Source of the DNA: Acidobacteriota bacterium
Lineage (GTDB): Bacteria > Acidobacteriota > Thermoanaerobaculia > Multivoradales > Multivoraceae
Assembly (NCBI GenBank): GCA_028877275.1
Contig: JAPPFP010000020.1
Location: forward strand, 62,001 to 126,000
DNA: 64,000 nucleotides
Direction: 5' to 3'
Every line of letters starts with the position of its first letter. Within the stretch, counting starts at the first letter, position 1. The notes under the pieces are model-generated. The model was not told the DNA's origin. It saw only the letters and a program-made list of their open reading frames with translations, and did no database searches. A program made the position numbers and the translations under genes. Below, one piece after another: positions 1 to 8,663 of the stretch.

Positions 1-1
1 G

Positions 2-691
2 AAGTCGACGCCCGCGGTCGAGGAGGGCATCCTCTTCATCAACGGCTACGCCATGCCCCTGAACGAGGAAGGGCGTCACGTCCGGCTCGATCCCTTCCCG
101 GAAGTCGTCGCCACGCACGACGGCGACGGCGACGGGAAGCTCTCGGAGGACGAAGCGCCGGAAGGCCTGGTCCGCAACGTCTTCTCCTACTTCGACCTGG
201 CCGGGGACGGCCTCCTCGACCAGGGCGACTGGACGTACTTCCAGTCGGCCCTCGACACCCGCAACAACATCCTCGCCGTCGAGCTGCCGGCGGCGGGCCT
301 GCGAGGCGACCTGACCGCCAGCCACGTCCGGTGGACCTACCACCGCAAGATCCCCCAGCTCCCGTCACCGATCGTCGACGACGGAGTCCTCCTCATGGTC
401 GACGACAGCGGCATCACGACGACGCTCCGCTCCGCGACGGGAGAGCTGATCGAGCAGGGCCGGCTTGAGGGAGCGGTCGACAGCTACTACGCCTCGCCGA
501 TCGTGGCCGACGGCAAGTTCTACCTGCTCTCGAGATCTGGCAAGCTCGTCGTGCTGCCGACCGATGGCTCACTCGAGCCGCTGGCCGTGTCGGATCTCGA
601 CGACCTGGCCACGGCGACACCGGCGGTCGACGGAACGACAATGTACCTCCGAACCCGAAGCGCGCTGTGGGCCTTTCAAGCGACGCGGTAG
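2..691 (+). CDS. EF-hand / PQQ-like beta-propeller protein, 5' partial
   Basis: The reading frame is open from base 2, so the gene starts before the window; 229 residues remain. Near fragment residues 40-51 the stretch DGDGDGKLSEDE is a textbook EF-hand calcium loop, and about 25 residues later a weaker second loop (DLAGDGLLDQGD) follows. The C-terminal half has short repeats of the type 'SPIVxDGxxYLL' and 'TPAVDGTTMYLR', typical of PQQ-like (BamB-type) beta-propeller blades. This suggests a secreted propeller protein with an inserted calcium-binding module. Its substrate is unknown. It ends where the next gene begins, so the two are probably co-transcribed. A full-length propeller protein at 33400-34653 is a separate family member. 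Confidence 0.75.
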   Translation, partial: KSTPAVEEGILFINGYAMPLNEEGRHVRLDPFPEVVATHDGDGDGKLSEDEAPEGLVRNVFSYFDLAGDGLLDQGDWTYFQSALDTRNNILAVELPAAGLRGDLTASHVRWTYHRKIPQLPSPIVDDGVLLMVDDSGITTTLRSATGELIEQGRLEGAVDSYYASPIVADGKFYLLSRSGKLVVLPTDGSLEPLAVSDLDDLATATPAVDGTTMYLRTRSALWAFQATR

Positions 692-723
692 CAGCGCCGA
701 CCCGGGCGCAGCACGCGGCCGGT

Positions 724-1839
724 ATGGCGGCGTACCAGGAGGCGGGCCTGCGGATCGCCGCCGAGATCGGCAACCGGGGCCCGATGCGGCTGACCGAAGG
801 CGGCAGGCTCCATCCGGACATCCTGGCGGCGTACTGGAGGCACGGCTTCTACGTCTTCGAAGGACTCATCGACGGCGACGAGGTGGCCGAGCTGCGCCGC
901 GACGCCAGCGAGATGCTGGAGCGCGCGCCGGTAGCCCCGGACGCGGCCGTCGATGCTCAAGGGCGACCGGCGCTGGGCCTCGACTACGCCCGCCGGCCGT
1001 ATCTGTTCACCAAGCCTCTGGCCGATCCCTGGGGCGGCACGGAGCTTCTCAGCGGACGCCACCCGACGCAGATGACGCAGCCGCTACCCGAACAGGACGC
1101 GCCCGCCGACGTCGTCTTCATCATGAGTTCGATGTGCCAGGCGATGCCCTCCGGGCTGCGGCTCTACGGCCACCCGCACCTGCTCGAGATCGCCGCGGCG
1201 ATCAACGGCGACGACTTCGTGCCCTTCAACGACGCGATCTTCGTCAAGCAACCGGGTCTCGGCGGTTCCGTGTCGTGGCACCAGGACGGTGTCACGCACT
1301 GGGGTTCGCCGGACTGGGACGAAGGCATCCACGGCTTCAACTTCCAGGTACAGCTCTATCCCACGACTCCGGCGAGCTGTCTCTGGGTGGTGCCCGGCAG
1401 CCACAAGCTCGGGAAGATCGACATCAAGGCGCGGGTCGAAGCGAACGGAGGAAGCGAGAAGCTCCCCGGCGCCCTGCCGCTCGTTTGCGACGCCGGCGAT
1501 GTCACCATCGTCAACCGGCAGATGCTCCACGCCTCGTTCGCCAACACCTCGTCGGACCTGCGCATCTCGCTTACCTTCGGCTTCCACCGCCGCAAGTCGG
1601 TGGAGGGGCAGAAGGGCGCGTTGGGCGTCGAAGCGGACGAGGTCGTTTATGACGCCCGGCGCATCTTCGATCGCTCGTCGGTGATCGCCGTGGCGATCGA
1701 CGCCCGCCGGCAGTGCCGGCCAGGGGAGCAGTCGTTCGTCTACCAGCCCTTCGTCGGTCTGGAGGACGACTTCCGCTTCAACGACGAGACGTTCGACCGC
1801 GTGATCCGGGACTACAATCTGAACGATCTGGCGATCTAG
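724..1839 (+). CDS. phytanoyl-CoA dioxygenase (PhyH) family protein
   Basis: Fe(II)/2-oxoglutarate-dependent dioxygenase of the PhyH family, 371 residues from the ATG chosen here. The metal site is visible: H186-x-D188 in WHQDG and distal H269 in MLHAS. R280 (SDLRISL) is placed to bind 2-oxoglutarate. A GTG at 667 in the same frame is an alternative start that would overlap the upstream gene by 25 nt; neither start has a clear ribosome binding site. The stop shares the palindrome CTAG with the converging gene at 1836-3035. Family members hydroxylate diverse small molecules or fatty acyl chains; the substrate cannot be read from the sequence. A second, divergent family member lies at 5951-6775. 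Confidence 0.85.
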   Translation: MAAYQEAGLRIAAEIGNRGPMRLTEGGRLHPDILAAYWRHGFYVFEGLIDGDEVAELRRDASEMLERAPVAPDAAVDAQGRPALGLDYARRPYLFTKPLADPWGGTELLSGRHPTQMTQPLPEQDAPADVVFIMSSMCQAMPSGLRLYGHPHLLEIAAAINGDDFVPFNDAIFVKQPGLGGSVSWHQDGVTHWGSPDWDEGIHGFNFQVQLYPTTPASCLWVVPGSHKLGKIDIKARVEANGGSEKLPGALPLVCDAGDVTIVNRQMLHASFANTSSDLRISLTFGFHRRKSVEGQKGALGVEADEVVYDARRIFDRSSVIAVAIDARRQCRPGEQSFVYQPFVGLEDDFRFNDETFDRVIRDYNLNDLAI

Positions 1840-3035
1840 CGGTCCGCCGCGACGTAGTCGACGAGGCCGTTCAGCATCTCGGCGGTGGATTCCAGGCCCC
1901 ACCTGACGTCGACCGTCGGGTCGGGGTTCTCGGGGTTGTCGGCCGAGTTGTCGAAGGAGGCCTTCACGCGGACTCGCGTCCCGGCCGGCAGCCGGATCGG
2001 CTCGGACAACTGATAGGTCGTCTGCCAGTGGAAGTCGTAGTGGCTGACCCTCAGCAGGTCCCTCGTGCTGCCGTCAGGAAGCTCCGCGCTGAAGAACATG
2101 GACTTTCCGCGATAGTGCATGTGCGGCGTGAAGGCGTGGATCAGGATGTCTTCCTCGAAGACCCGGCTCGCCTCCGCTTCGTAGTTCGGGTCGCCCGCCG
2201 GGATGTTGATGCCGGCGTTCCAGATCGGCAGCGTGACCAGTTCCTTCTCGACTTCCTCGGGTTCGGCGAACCAGAAGCCGACCCGGGTCCTGTCGGTCGC
2301 CGCCTCGCCCTTCGGGTGGTAGTGGAAGTCGCCGACCATCTTGCGGCCTTTCTGGAGCAGGCGGGCGGATCCCGCCGGGAACCGGTAGGGCTTGGCGCCC
2401 GCGGTCCAGGCCGCCATCCAGTCTTCCTGGTAAGCCGCGCCCTCGGCGGCCCGCCAGAGAATGAAGTGATGGAGCACCCTGCGGTTTCCCGGCTGAACCT
2501 CGATCGCGCTGATCCAGCGATCCTCGTCGAAGCCGGTCGTGATGGGCACGACGAGAAACTCGTCCTCTCCCTCCGCCGCCACGCCGTACGGATCGAACTC
2601 GAACACCCAGTCCGGTTCGCCGAACGTCCACTCGCCCGCGGCCGCCAGCTGCTCAACGACCGGTTCGTCGCCCTCGCCACGGGGCGCGCCGTTCGCCGCC
2701 CAGCGGGTGATCGCGGCGATCTCGTCGTCGCTCAGGCTGATGTCGTTCGACCACGGCCCGTAGCCCGGGTCGGCGTCCCACGGCGGCATGTCCCGGTTCT
2801 CGACCGCGCGGGCGATGGACCGGGCCCACGGCCGAACCTCGCGGTAGGTGCGCAGCGACATCGGCCCGATTTCATCGGGCTGATGGCAGGAGACGCAGTT
2901 GGCGTGAAGGATCGGCGCCACGTCGTCGACGAAGGTGGGGCGGTCGAGGTTGGGGCCCGCAGCCATGGCCGGCACCAAACAGAGGATGCCTGCCGTGGCG
3001 GCCGCGAGGCCGATCACGTTGGGTCGCCTGATCAT
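1836..3035 (-). CDS. secreted cytochrome c / copper type II monooxygenase-like protein
   Basis: 399 residues with an N-terminal signal sequence (about residues 1-26). A c-type heme motif, CVSCH, lies at residues 47-51, and a possible axial Met sits in the following GPMS or DMPPW segments. The rest resembles the C-terminal half of copper type II ascorbate-dependent monooxygenases: HHFILW, FHYHP and PHMHYRGK supply His clusters of the kind that bind the two coppers. The protein is therefore likely periplasmic and redox-active. Combined cytochrome/copper-monooxygenase-like proteins occur in environmental genomes but are poorly characterised. It is convergent with the PhyH gene and divergent from the TonB receptor at 3267, with about 230 bp between them for promoters. 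Confidence 0.8.
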   Translation of the reverse strand: MIRRPNVIGLAAATAGILCLVPAMAAGPNLDRPTFVDDVAPILHANCVSCHQPDEIGPMSLRTYREVRPWARSIARAVENRDMPPWDADPGYGPWSNDISLSDDEIAAITRWAANGAPRGEGDEPVVEQLAAAGEWTFGEPDWVFEFDPYGVAAEGEDEFLVVPITTGFDEDRWISAIEVQPGNRRVLHHFILWRAAEGAAYQEDWMAAWTAGAKPYRFPAGSARLLQKGRKMVGDFHYHPKGEAATDRTRVGFWFAEPEEVEKELVTLPIWNAGINIPAGDPNYEAEASRVFEEDILIHAFTPHMHYRGKSMFFSAELPDGSTRDLLRVSHYDFHWQTTYQLSEPIRLPAGTRVRVKASFDNSADNPENPDPTVDVRWGLESTAEMLNGLVDYVAADR

Positions 3036-3266
3036 CAGTCGCTACGCCGAACTCCTCGGCAGAGCGTTCAGGTTGCTCAGGCGATGTTATCCGACGCCGT
3101 CGCTTCGTGGTACAGTGTTCGAGACTTCCAACAGGGTTTTTCGTGCCTCCGCTCCCGGTCAAGGCGAGAGCGCACGTTGGCTCAGCAGTTTCCATCACGC
3201 GGCCCGGTGGCGGCCCTCAACCGGAAACGCCGACTCGACGGGTCGCAGACTCTGGAGGGGAGAATC
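3036..3266. promoter_or_regulatory. divergent intergenic region
   Basis: 231 bp between the divergent cytochrome/copper protein and the TonB receptor. It must hold promoters for both. AT-richer stretches occur around 3085-3140 (for example GGTACAGTG and GGGTTTTTCG). No clear -35/-10 pair or operator palindrome was seen. The strong Shine-Dalgarno of the receptor lies at its right end. Confidence 0.35.
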
Positions 3267-5954
3267 GTGAGAACCACCGCCATCAGGTCCTCCATCTGGA
3301 CCTTCGCCATCGCCATCTGCGCGCTGCCGCTTCTGGCGGACGGCCCGCAGACATCGACCATCGACGGCACGATAACCGACGCCCAGGGTGACGCTCTGCC
3401 GGGCGTCACCGTGACCCTGACCGGCCCTCAGAACACGAGGACCGAGATCACCGACGCCAACGGCGACTATCGCTTCGCCCTTCTCCAGTCGGGGAGCTAC
3501 ACGGTCACCGCCGACCTCGAGGGCCTGGGCTCGGTCGAGCGGGCGGTCGTCCTCGAACTGGGGAAGAGAGAGGACGTCGACCTCACGCTCGGCGCCACTG
3601 CCGAGGAGATCACCGTCACCTCAGAGGCGGCGCTGGTCACGAAGTACGACACCGGCGCCGTCACCGCCCTCGGGGAAGAGGCGCTCGAGCACATCCCCCA
3701 AGCCACGCGGAACTACTGGTCGAACATGAAGCTGATGGCCGGCGTGGTGTCATACAAACAGGAGTTCGATCAGGGACCCGGGGTCAACGGCGGCATCGCC
3801 CAGGAGAACGTCGTCTTCATCGACGGCGTCGACATCTCCCACAATCGGCGCGGCGGCGAAATGAGCTTCTACATGCCGTCGACCGTGATCACCGAGAACC
3901 GCATGGAGTCCGCCGGGTTCAGCGCCGAGTACGGCCGGGGGGTCAGCGGGGTGATGAACACGACGATCAAGACCGGAACCAACGAATTCCACGGCGACTT
4001 CCTCTACATCGGCCAGAACCCGGCGTGGCGCGCCGAGAACTGGCTCGAGATCGAGCGCCCGGATTCCATGATCAGCAGCTACGAGAGCGGTCTCGGCGGG
4101 CCGCTCTTCCGGAACAAGGCCTGGTTCTACGGATCCCTCAGCGAAATGAACGACAACGCGCTCGACCGGACCCGCGAGGGAGATCTGGTCGACGTCAACC
4201 GCGAGGCGAAGCCGCTCGTTGCCAAGGTCAACACCCAGCCCAACGACCGCCACCAGCTTGCGTTGACCTGGATCGACTCCCCGTCAGGCCGCCTCAACCC
4301 GCCCGGCACAGCGGCCGACGTCTACTCGATCACCAGGAACAGTTGGAACAACAGGATCCAGACCCTGACCTGGAGCTTCGCCCTGACCGGGTCGGCATTC
4401 CTCGAGGTCAAGGCCGCCAACCGCGAGCTGACGACGGCGCGCATCGGTTCCCCGCCGGCCCCGATCCTTCCCGACGCGCTTCCCGACGATCCCGACGGCA
4501 ACGACTTTCGCTACCGCGACCTTGCCGACGGTCTGCGCTACAACGCTCCCGTGCAGCGCCTGGGCGCTGGAGGAAACGACTTCCCACGCGACCAGGCGAA
4601 TGCCTCGCTGACCTTCTTCAGAGGCAAGCACGAGTTCAAGGCCGGTATCGACGTCCAGGACGTCACCTTTGCGACGATCACGAGTATCGGCTCGGAGTAC
4701 CGCGGCCGCGGCTACAGCCGTTCGTTGCCGGGCGGCTACGCGACCCCGATCAACAAGCGGGTCTTCGACTGCCCCGTTCCCTGCAACACCGCTTTCACCA
4801 GCGGCATAGGTGCCGCCTATGTCCAGGACCGGATCACGGTCGGTGACCACCTCACCGTCAGCCTCGGCCTGCGCCAGGACACCCAGGACATCAACAACAA
4901 CCTCGACCAGGAAGTCATGGACTACCAGAAGGTGGCGCCCCGCCTGTCGGCGGTCTACGACCTCAACGCCGACGGCAGGATGCTGGTCAAGGCATCCGCC
5001 GGCCGCTACTACGACTACATCGGCCTCGGTGTCGTCTTCACGGAGTTCACGGCCGGCGCCAATGGTGAGAACGCCTACACACAGTACGGGTGGAATCCGG
5101 AGACGGGGCTCTACGACGTCTTCCAGCGCCGCGTCGAGCCCCGTGACCCCCTGGCCTCCTCCGTCGAGCCCTACTACAAGGACGAGATCTCGGTGGGCTT
5201 CGACTGGCAGTTCTCGAACAACTGGGTCTTCAAGTCGCGCGTGACCTCGTGGGAGATGGAGAACATGTTCCACAGCACCCTGCAGTTCGACGAGCAGGGC
5301 GCGGTCGTTCGCGACCTGAGAAACTGGCCGCAGAACAGACGCCAGTACGAGGGCATCCTGCTCCAGCTCAACCGCGCGTTTCGCAACGACTGGTCGCTGC
5401 AGATGAACTACGCGAGGGACTGGAACGAAGGCAACAACGAGTCCCGCAACGACAACGACGACCACCTGGAAGGCTTCGGCGGCATTGAGGTTTCGACCGG
5501 GATTCTCAATCCCACCAGCGGCCCGAATTGGTTCGGATCGATCAGCTACCAGCGGGACCACATCGTCAACGTCGTCGGCATGAAGCGCTGGAGGTTCGGC
5601 AACCATGACCTGATGACCAGTGCCAGCGCTCACCTGGCCTCCGGCGAGCCGTGGGGATTGCAGCCCGCCACCCAGGTCAGGCACCCGGTATCCGGCCAGA
5701 CGATCACGACGACGACCCTCCGCGAGCAGAGAGGCACGAACCGGCTCGACGACTTCTTCACGCTCAACGTGAATGCCACCTACCAGTTCCCGATCAGGGG
5801 CGGCGTGCAAGGCATCATCGGCGGCGAGGTCGCCAACGTCACGAACGAGCAGGCTCTGGTTCTGATCAACACGAGGAACGGGCGGCCCCAAACCAGCCTC
5901 TCCACCTACCAGTTGACGCGGGAGTTCCGCCTCAAGGTCGGCGTCCGCTTCTAG
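3267..5954 (+). CDS. TonB-dependent receptor with carboxypeptidase-regulatory-like N-domain
   Basis: Outer-membrane receptor of the Oar-like type, 895 residues. The GTG at 3267 was chosen because CTGGAGGGGAGA, a strong Shine-Dalgarno, sits just upstream and a signal peptide (IRSSIWTFAIAICALPLLA) follows at once; the frame is open far upstream only because of high G+C. Residues about 28-110 form a carboxypeptidase-regulatory-like (transthyretin-fold) domain (TIDGTITDAQGDALPGVTV). A plug region with EEITVTSEAAL follows, then a long beta-barrel rich in aromatic residues and Asn, ending in the typical terminal Phe (KVGVRF). Such receptors import or bind large substrates using TonB energy; the ligand is unknown. 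No clear TonB box was seen. It converges on the second PhyH gene with a 4-nt overlap. Confidence 0.9.
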   Translation: MRTTAIRSSIWTFAIAICALPLLADGPQTSTIDGTITDAQGDALPGVTVTLTGPQNTRTEITDANGDYRFALLQSGSYTVTADLEGLGSVERAVVLELGKREDVDLTLGATAEEITVTSEAALVTKYDTGAVTALGEEALEHIPQATRNYWSNMKLMAGVVSYKQEFDQGPGVNGGIAQENVVFIDGVDISHNRRGGEMSFYMPSTVITENRMESAGFSAEYGRGVSGVMNTTIKTGTNEFHGDFLYIGQNPAWRAENWLEIERPDSMISSYESGLGGPLFRNKAWFYGSLSEMNDNALDRTREGDLVDVNREAKPLVAKVNTQPNDRHQLALTWIDSPSGRLNPPGTAADVYSITRNSWNNRIQTLTWSFALTGSAFLEVKAANRELTTARIGSPPAPILPDALPDDPDGNDFRYRDLADGLRYNAPVQRLGAGGNDFPRDQANASLTFFRGKHEFKAGIDVQDVTFATITSIGSEYRGRGYSRSLPGGYATPINKRVFDCPVPCNTAFTSGIGAAYVQDRITVGDHLTVSLGLRQDTQDINNNLDQEVMDYQKVAPRLSAVYDLNADGRMLVKASAGRYYDYIGLGVVFTEFTAGANGENAYTQYGWNPETGLYDVFQRRVEPRDPLASSVEPYYKDEISVGFDWQFSNNWVFKSRVTSWEMENMFHSTLQFDEQGAVVRDLRNWPQNRRQYEGILLQLNRAFRNDWSLQMNYARDWNEGNNESRNDNDDHLEGFGGIEVSTGILNPTSGPNWFGSISYQRDHIVNVVGMKRWRFGNHDLMTSASAHLASGEPWGLQPATQVRHPVSGQTITTTTLREQRGTNRLDDFFTLNVNATYQFPIRGGVQGIIGGEVANVTNEQALVLINTRNGRPQTSLSTYQLTREFRLKVGVRF

Positions 5955-6775
5955 GCAGGCGGTCGGCCGGAAACCAGAATAGAGAACTGTCGATCCGGGT
6001 CGCTCTGGGGAACGGCCCGGTAGCAGCCGGCGCTCTCGTCGGGTTCCATGCGGTGAGCCCCGTCGGGGGCGAGCTGAACGATGTAAGCCTTGCGGACCTC
6101 GGAGGTGAGATTCGGCCCGGTCGCATGCGGCGTGAGTGACGAGAAGACGACGATGCTGCCCGCTCTTGCCGGCGCGGCGAGCCCTTCGGCATCTTCGTCC
6201 GCGCAGCAGTAGCCGAGGTCGGTGGTCCAGTGCTCGAGGGTGCCGTGGCGATGCAGCCCCGGCAGCACCCTCGGGCAGCCGTTGCTGGTGGTGGCGTCGG
6301 TCAGTGCGATCCAGCAGGTGAGATAGGCCTGCGGGTCGAGGAAGCCGTAGCCGTTGTCCTGGTGCCAGGGAAAGGGGGCCGGAACGCTCGGCTTCTTATA
6401 GACCGCCTGGTCCCAGTAGAGGCGGACGTCGGGGCCCACGAGATCCCAGGCGAGATCCCGAAAGAGAGGCCCGGCACAGAAGTCCCGCAGGAAAGCCGAG
6501 CGCAGCACGAGGTGAACGGTGAAGGTGATCTCGTCGGCGCGGGCGATGAAGCGACGCCCCTGTGGCAGCTCGCGCAGCGCCGCTTCGGCTTTGGCCTCCC
6601 AGGGGTCGATCTCGGCGATCAGGCGCTCGAGCGTGGAGGGCTCGACCGCGTCCTCGAGCACGAAGAAACCCTGCTCGCTCCACTGGCGCGCCTGCGCGGT
6701 TGAGATCCGCCGGTAGGGGCCGCCTCTGGGCTCCCAGTGAAAGTCCCGATTGAGCGGATGGAGCTTCAGCGTCAT
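5951..6775 (-). CDS. phytanoyl-CoA dioxygenase (PhyH) family protein
   Basis: 274 residues, a compact PhyH-family Fe(II)/2-oxoglutarate dioxygenase. Iron ligands are H138 and D140 (WHQDNGY) and H217 (TPHATGPN); R228 (EVRKAYIVQ) should bind 2-oxoglutarate. The N-terminus shows the family phrase 'WSEQGFFVLEDAV'. It is only distantly related to the PhyH gene at 724-1839 and does not look like a recent duplicate. Its stop overlaps the stop of the TonB receptor by 4 nt. The 118 bp on its 5' side separate it from the DUF885 gene. A biosynthetic or catabolic hydroxylation role is likely; substrate unknown. Confidence 0.88.
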   Translation of the reverse strand: MTLKLHPLNRDFHWEPRGGPYRRISTAQARQWSEQGFFVLEDAVEPSTLERLIAEIDPWEAKAEAALRELPQGRRFIARADEITFTVHLVLRSAFLRDFCAGPLFRDLAWDLVGPDVRLYWDQAVYKKPSVPAPFPWHQDNGYGFLDPQAYLTCWIALTDATTSNGCPRVLPGLHRHGTLEHWTTDLGYCCADEDAEGLAAPARAGSIVVFSSLTPHATGPNLTSEVRKAYIVQLAPDGAHRMEPDESAGCYRAVPQSDPDRQFSILVSGRPPA

Positions 6776-6893
6776 GCGGTGTCGGTCGGTGCAAACGTCA
6801 CGTGGGAGTGCTCGACGCCGGCCGCTCGTAGCGCCTGGACCTTGACCTGTTGGGTCGGCGGCTCGTCGCAGAGCAGGGCGAAGAGGAGCGCTC

Positions 6894-8663
6894 TCACCCC
6901 TGCTGCTCGATCCACCAGTCGATGTGCTCTTCCAGCACGACCATCGGCATGGCGCCGCTGCCGATGACGGCGGCGTGGAAGGCCTTGATGTCGAAGCGGT
7001 CGCCGAGCGCCTCCTCGGCCTTGCGGCGCAGGCGGAGGATCTCCAGGTTGCCGATGCGGTAGGCCAGTGCCTGGCCGTGGATGTCGGCCGAGTAGCGCAG
7101 GAGTTCGGTGGCGACCTCGACGTCGGAGTAGACGACCCGCGCGCTCATGTACTCGCGGGCGCGCTCGATGTCCCAGCCGAAGTAGTTCATGCCGGTGTCG
7201 AGCACCAGGCGGCAGGAGATGAACATCTCCATGACCAGGCGGCCGTACAGGTCGTACGCGTTCTCGTAGACGCCCATCTCCTTGCCGAGGTTGGCGGCGT
7301 ACTCGGCCCAGCCTTCGGTGAAGGCGCCGTAGCCGATCGTCTCGCGGCGGAAGCGGGGCAGGTCCTCGCGCTCGTTGGCGAGCGCGAGCTGGAAGTGGTG
7401 GCCGGGGATCAGCTCGTGGTAGATCAGCCCTTGAGCCGAGAACAGCGAGCGGTTCTCGAGGTCGGAACCGTTGTAGCGGTACTCGCCGCGCGGGTTGACG
7501 GACGTCGGAAGCTGGTAGACGCCGAAGGTCATCGTCGCCTCGGACGTCGGATCGAGACGGCGGACGCCGTACGGCGCCTCCGGCAGCACGTCGAAGTAGT
7601 CGGCGATGTGGGGCTCGATCTTCTCGATGTAGCCCATGTAGCGCTCCTCGACCTCTTCGGGCGACGCGGCGATGAAGCGCGGGTCGGCGCGGACCTGGTC
7701 CAGGAACTCCTTCATCGCGGTCTCTTCGGACGCGGCCTCGAAACCGATCTCCTCGCGCAGCGCCGCCAGCTCCGCTTCGATCTGCGCCACCTGGTCCAGG
7801 CCGAGCTCGTGGATCTCCTCGGGCGTGAGGTCGGTCGTCGTGTGCATCCGCACCCGGTGGACGTAGAGCTCGCGGCCGCCCGGCACCTCCGACAGCCCGA
7901 CCTGCTCCGGCGCCGCTTCCAGGTAGTCGTCGCCGAGCTCGGCAACCAGGCGGCTGAACTGGGCGTCGATTCCGGTCTCGACCTCTTCCCGGACCTGGTC
8001 CAGGAAGTCGTCGGCCCCGTCGCCGACGCGGTCGGCGGCCGGCACGAACAGCTCTTCGAGACGACCCCGGTAGCCCTCGAACATCCCGACCACGGCCGGG
8101 ACCTGGGCCTTCGGCAGATGGATGCCGCGCTCCTTCTGCCCGGCGACCTTGTCGGCGAGTTGGCCGATTCCCTGGGCGTACTCGTCGAGCAGATGGAGGT
8201 AGTGGGCGCGCTCTTCGCCAGTTCCGACCGGAGCGGCGCCGAGCACCTGGTGGAGGATGTTCAGGCTGAAGCCGCCGGCCGCGTAGGGCGTGATGTTGAA
8301 GTCCGCCCAGTAGTGCTTCGGCGCCTCGACCAGCATGCCGAGGTTCCAGCGCAGCAGCCGGAGGGAGATCCAGTCCTCGTGGTCGACCGCCTCCTCGTCG
8401 ACGCCGGCCAGCCGGTCGAGCAGATCCCGGGCGAAGGCGCCGTCCGCTTCGGCGGCTTCGAGCGTCCAGTCCGGGAAGTCCTCCACCTTCTCCCCGCGCC
8501 GGAACTTGAGGTACGGGTCGCGGGCGGCGACGAACTCGAGGTACTCGTCGCCGGCGGCGGCGATGAGGTCGGCGTCGGCGGCGCCGTCGACGGAGATCTC
8601 GACGTTGCAAGCGGCGACCAGGGGAAGGACGATGACGGCGGCGACGCGGGCCAGGTGGCTCAT
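6894..8663 (-). CDS. DUF885 family lipoprotein, putative zinc peptidase
   Basis: 589 residues. The N-terminus (VIVLPLVAAC) is a lipoprotein signal with the lipobox cysteine at about residue 19, so the protein should be anchored facing the periplasm. The DUF885 hallmark HELIPGHH is at residues 416-423, a gluzincin-like zinc-binding motif, and an Arg/Tyr-rich C-terminal helix region follows. DUF885 proteins are widespread and presumed metallopeptidases with unknown substrates. Its ATG overlaps the stop of the RND pump gene by 4 nt (ATGA), so it is probably translated by coupling as the last gene of the efflux operon. That linkage is unusual and is its main functional clue. Confidence 0.85.
   Translation of the reverse strand: MSHLARVAAVIVLPLVAACNVEISVDGAADADLIAAAGDEYLEFVAARDPYLKFRRGEKVEDFPDWTLEAAEADGAFARDLLDRLAGVDEEAVDHEDWISLRLLRWNLGMLVEAPKHYWADFNITPYAAGGFSLNILHQVLGAAPVGTGEERAHYLHLLDEYAQGIGQLADKVAGQKERGIHLPKAQVPAVVGMFEGYRGRLEELFVPAADRVGDGADDFLDQVREEVETGIDAQFSRLVAELGDDYLEAAPEQVGLSEVPGGRELYVHRVRMHTTTDLTPEEIHELGLDQVAQIEAELAALREEIGFEAASEETAMKEFLDQVRADPRFIAASPEEVEERYMGYIEKIEPHIADYFDVLPEAPYGVRRLDPTSEATMTFGVYQLPTSVNPRGEYRYNGSDLENRSLFSAQGLIYHELIPGHHFQLALANEREDLPRFRRETIGYGAFTEGWAEYAANLGKEMGVYENAYDLYGRLVMEMFISCRLVLDTGMNYFGWDIERAREYMSARVVYSDVEVATELLRYSADIHGQALAYRIGNLEILRLRRKAEEALGDRFDIKAFHAAVIGSGAMPMVVLEEHIDWWIEQQG

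Noticed and set aside
1713..3266. Long in-frame N-terminal extension of the TonB receptor
   Set aside because: It is antisense to the cytochrome/copper gene, low in hydrophobic structure and Arg/Pro-rich; a strong Shine-Dalgarno, GTG and signal peptide define the start at 3267.
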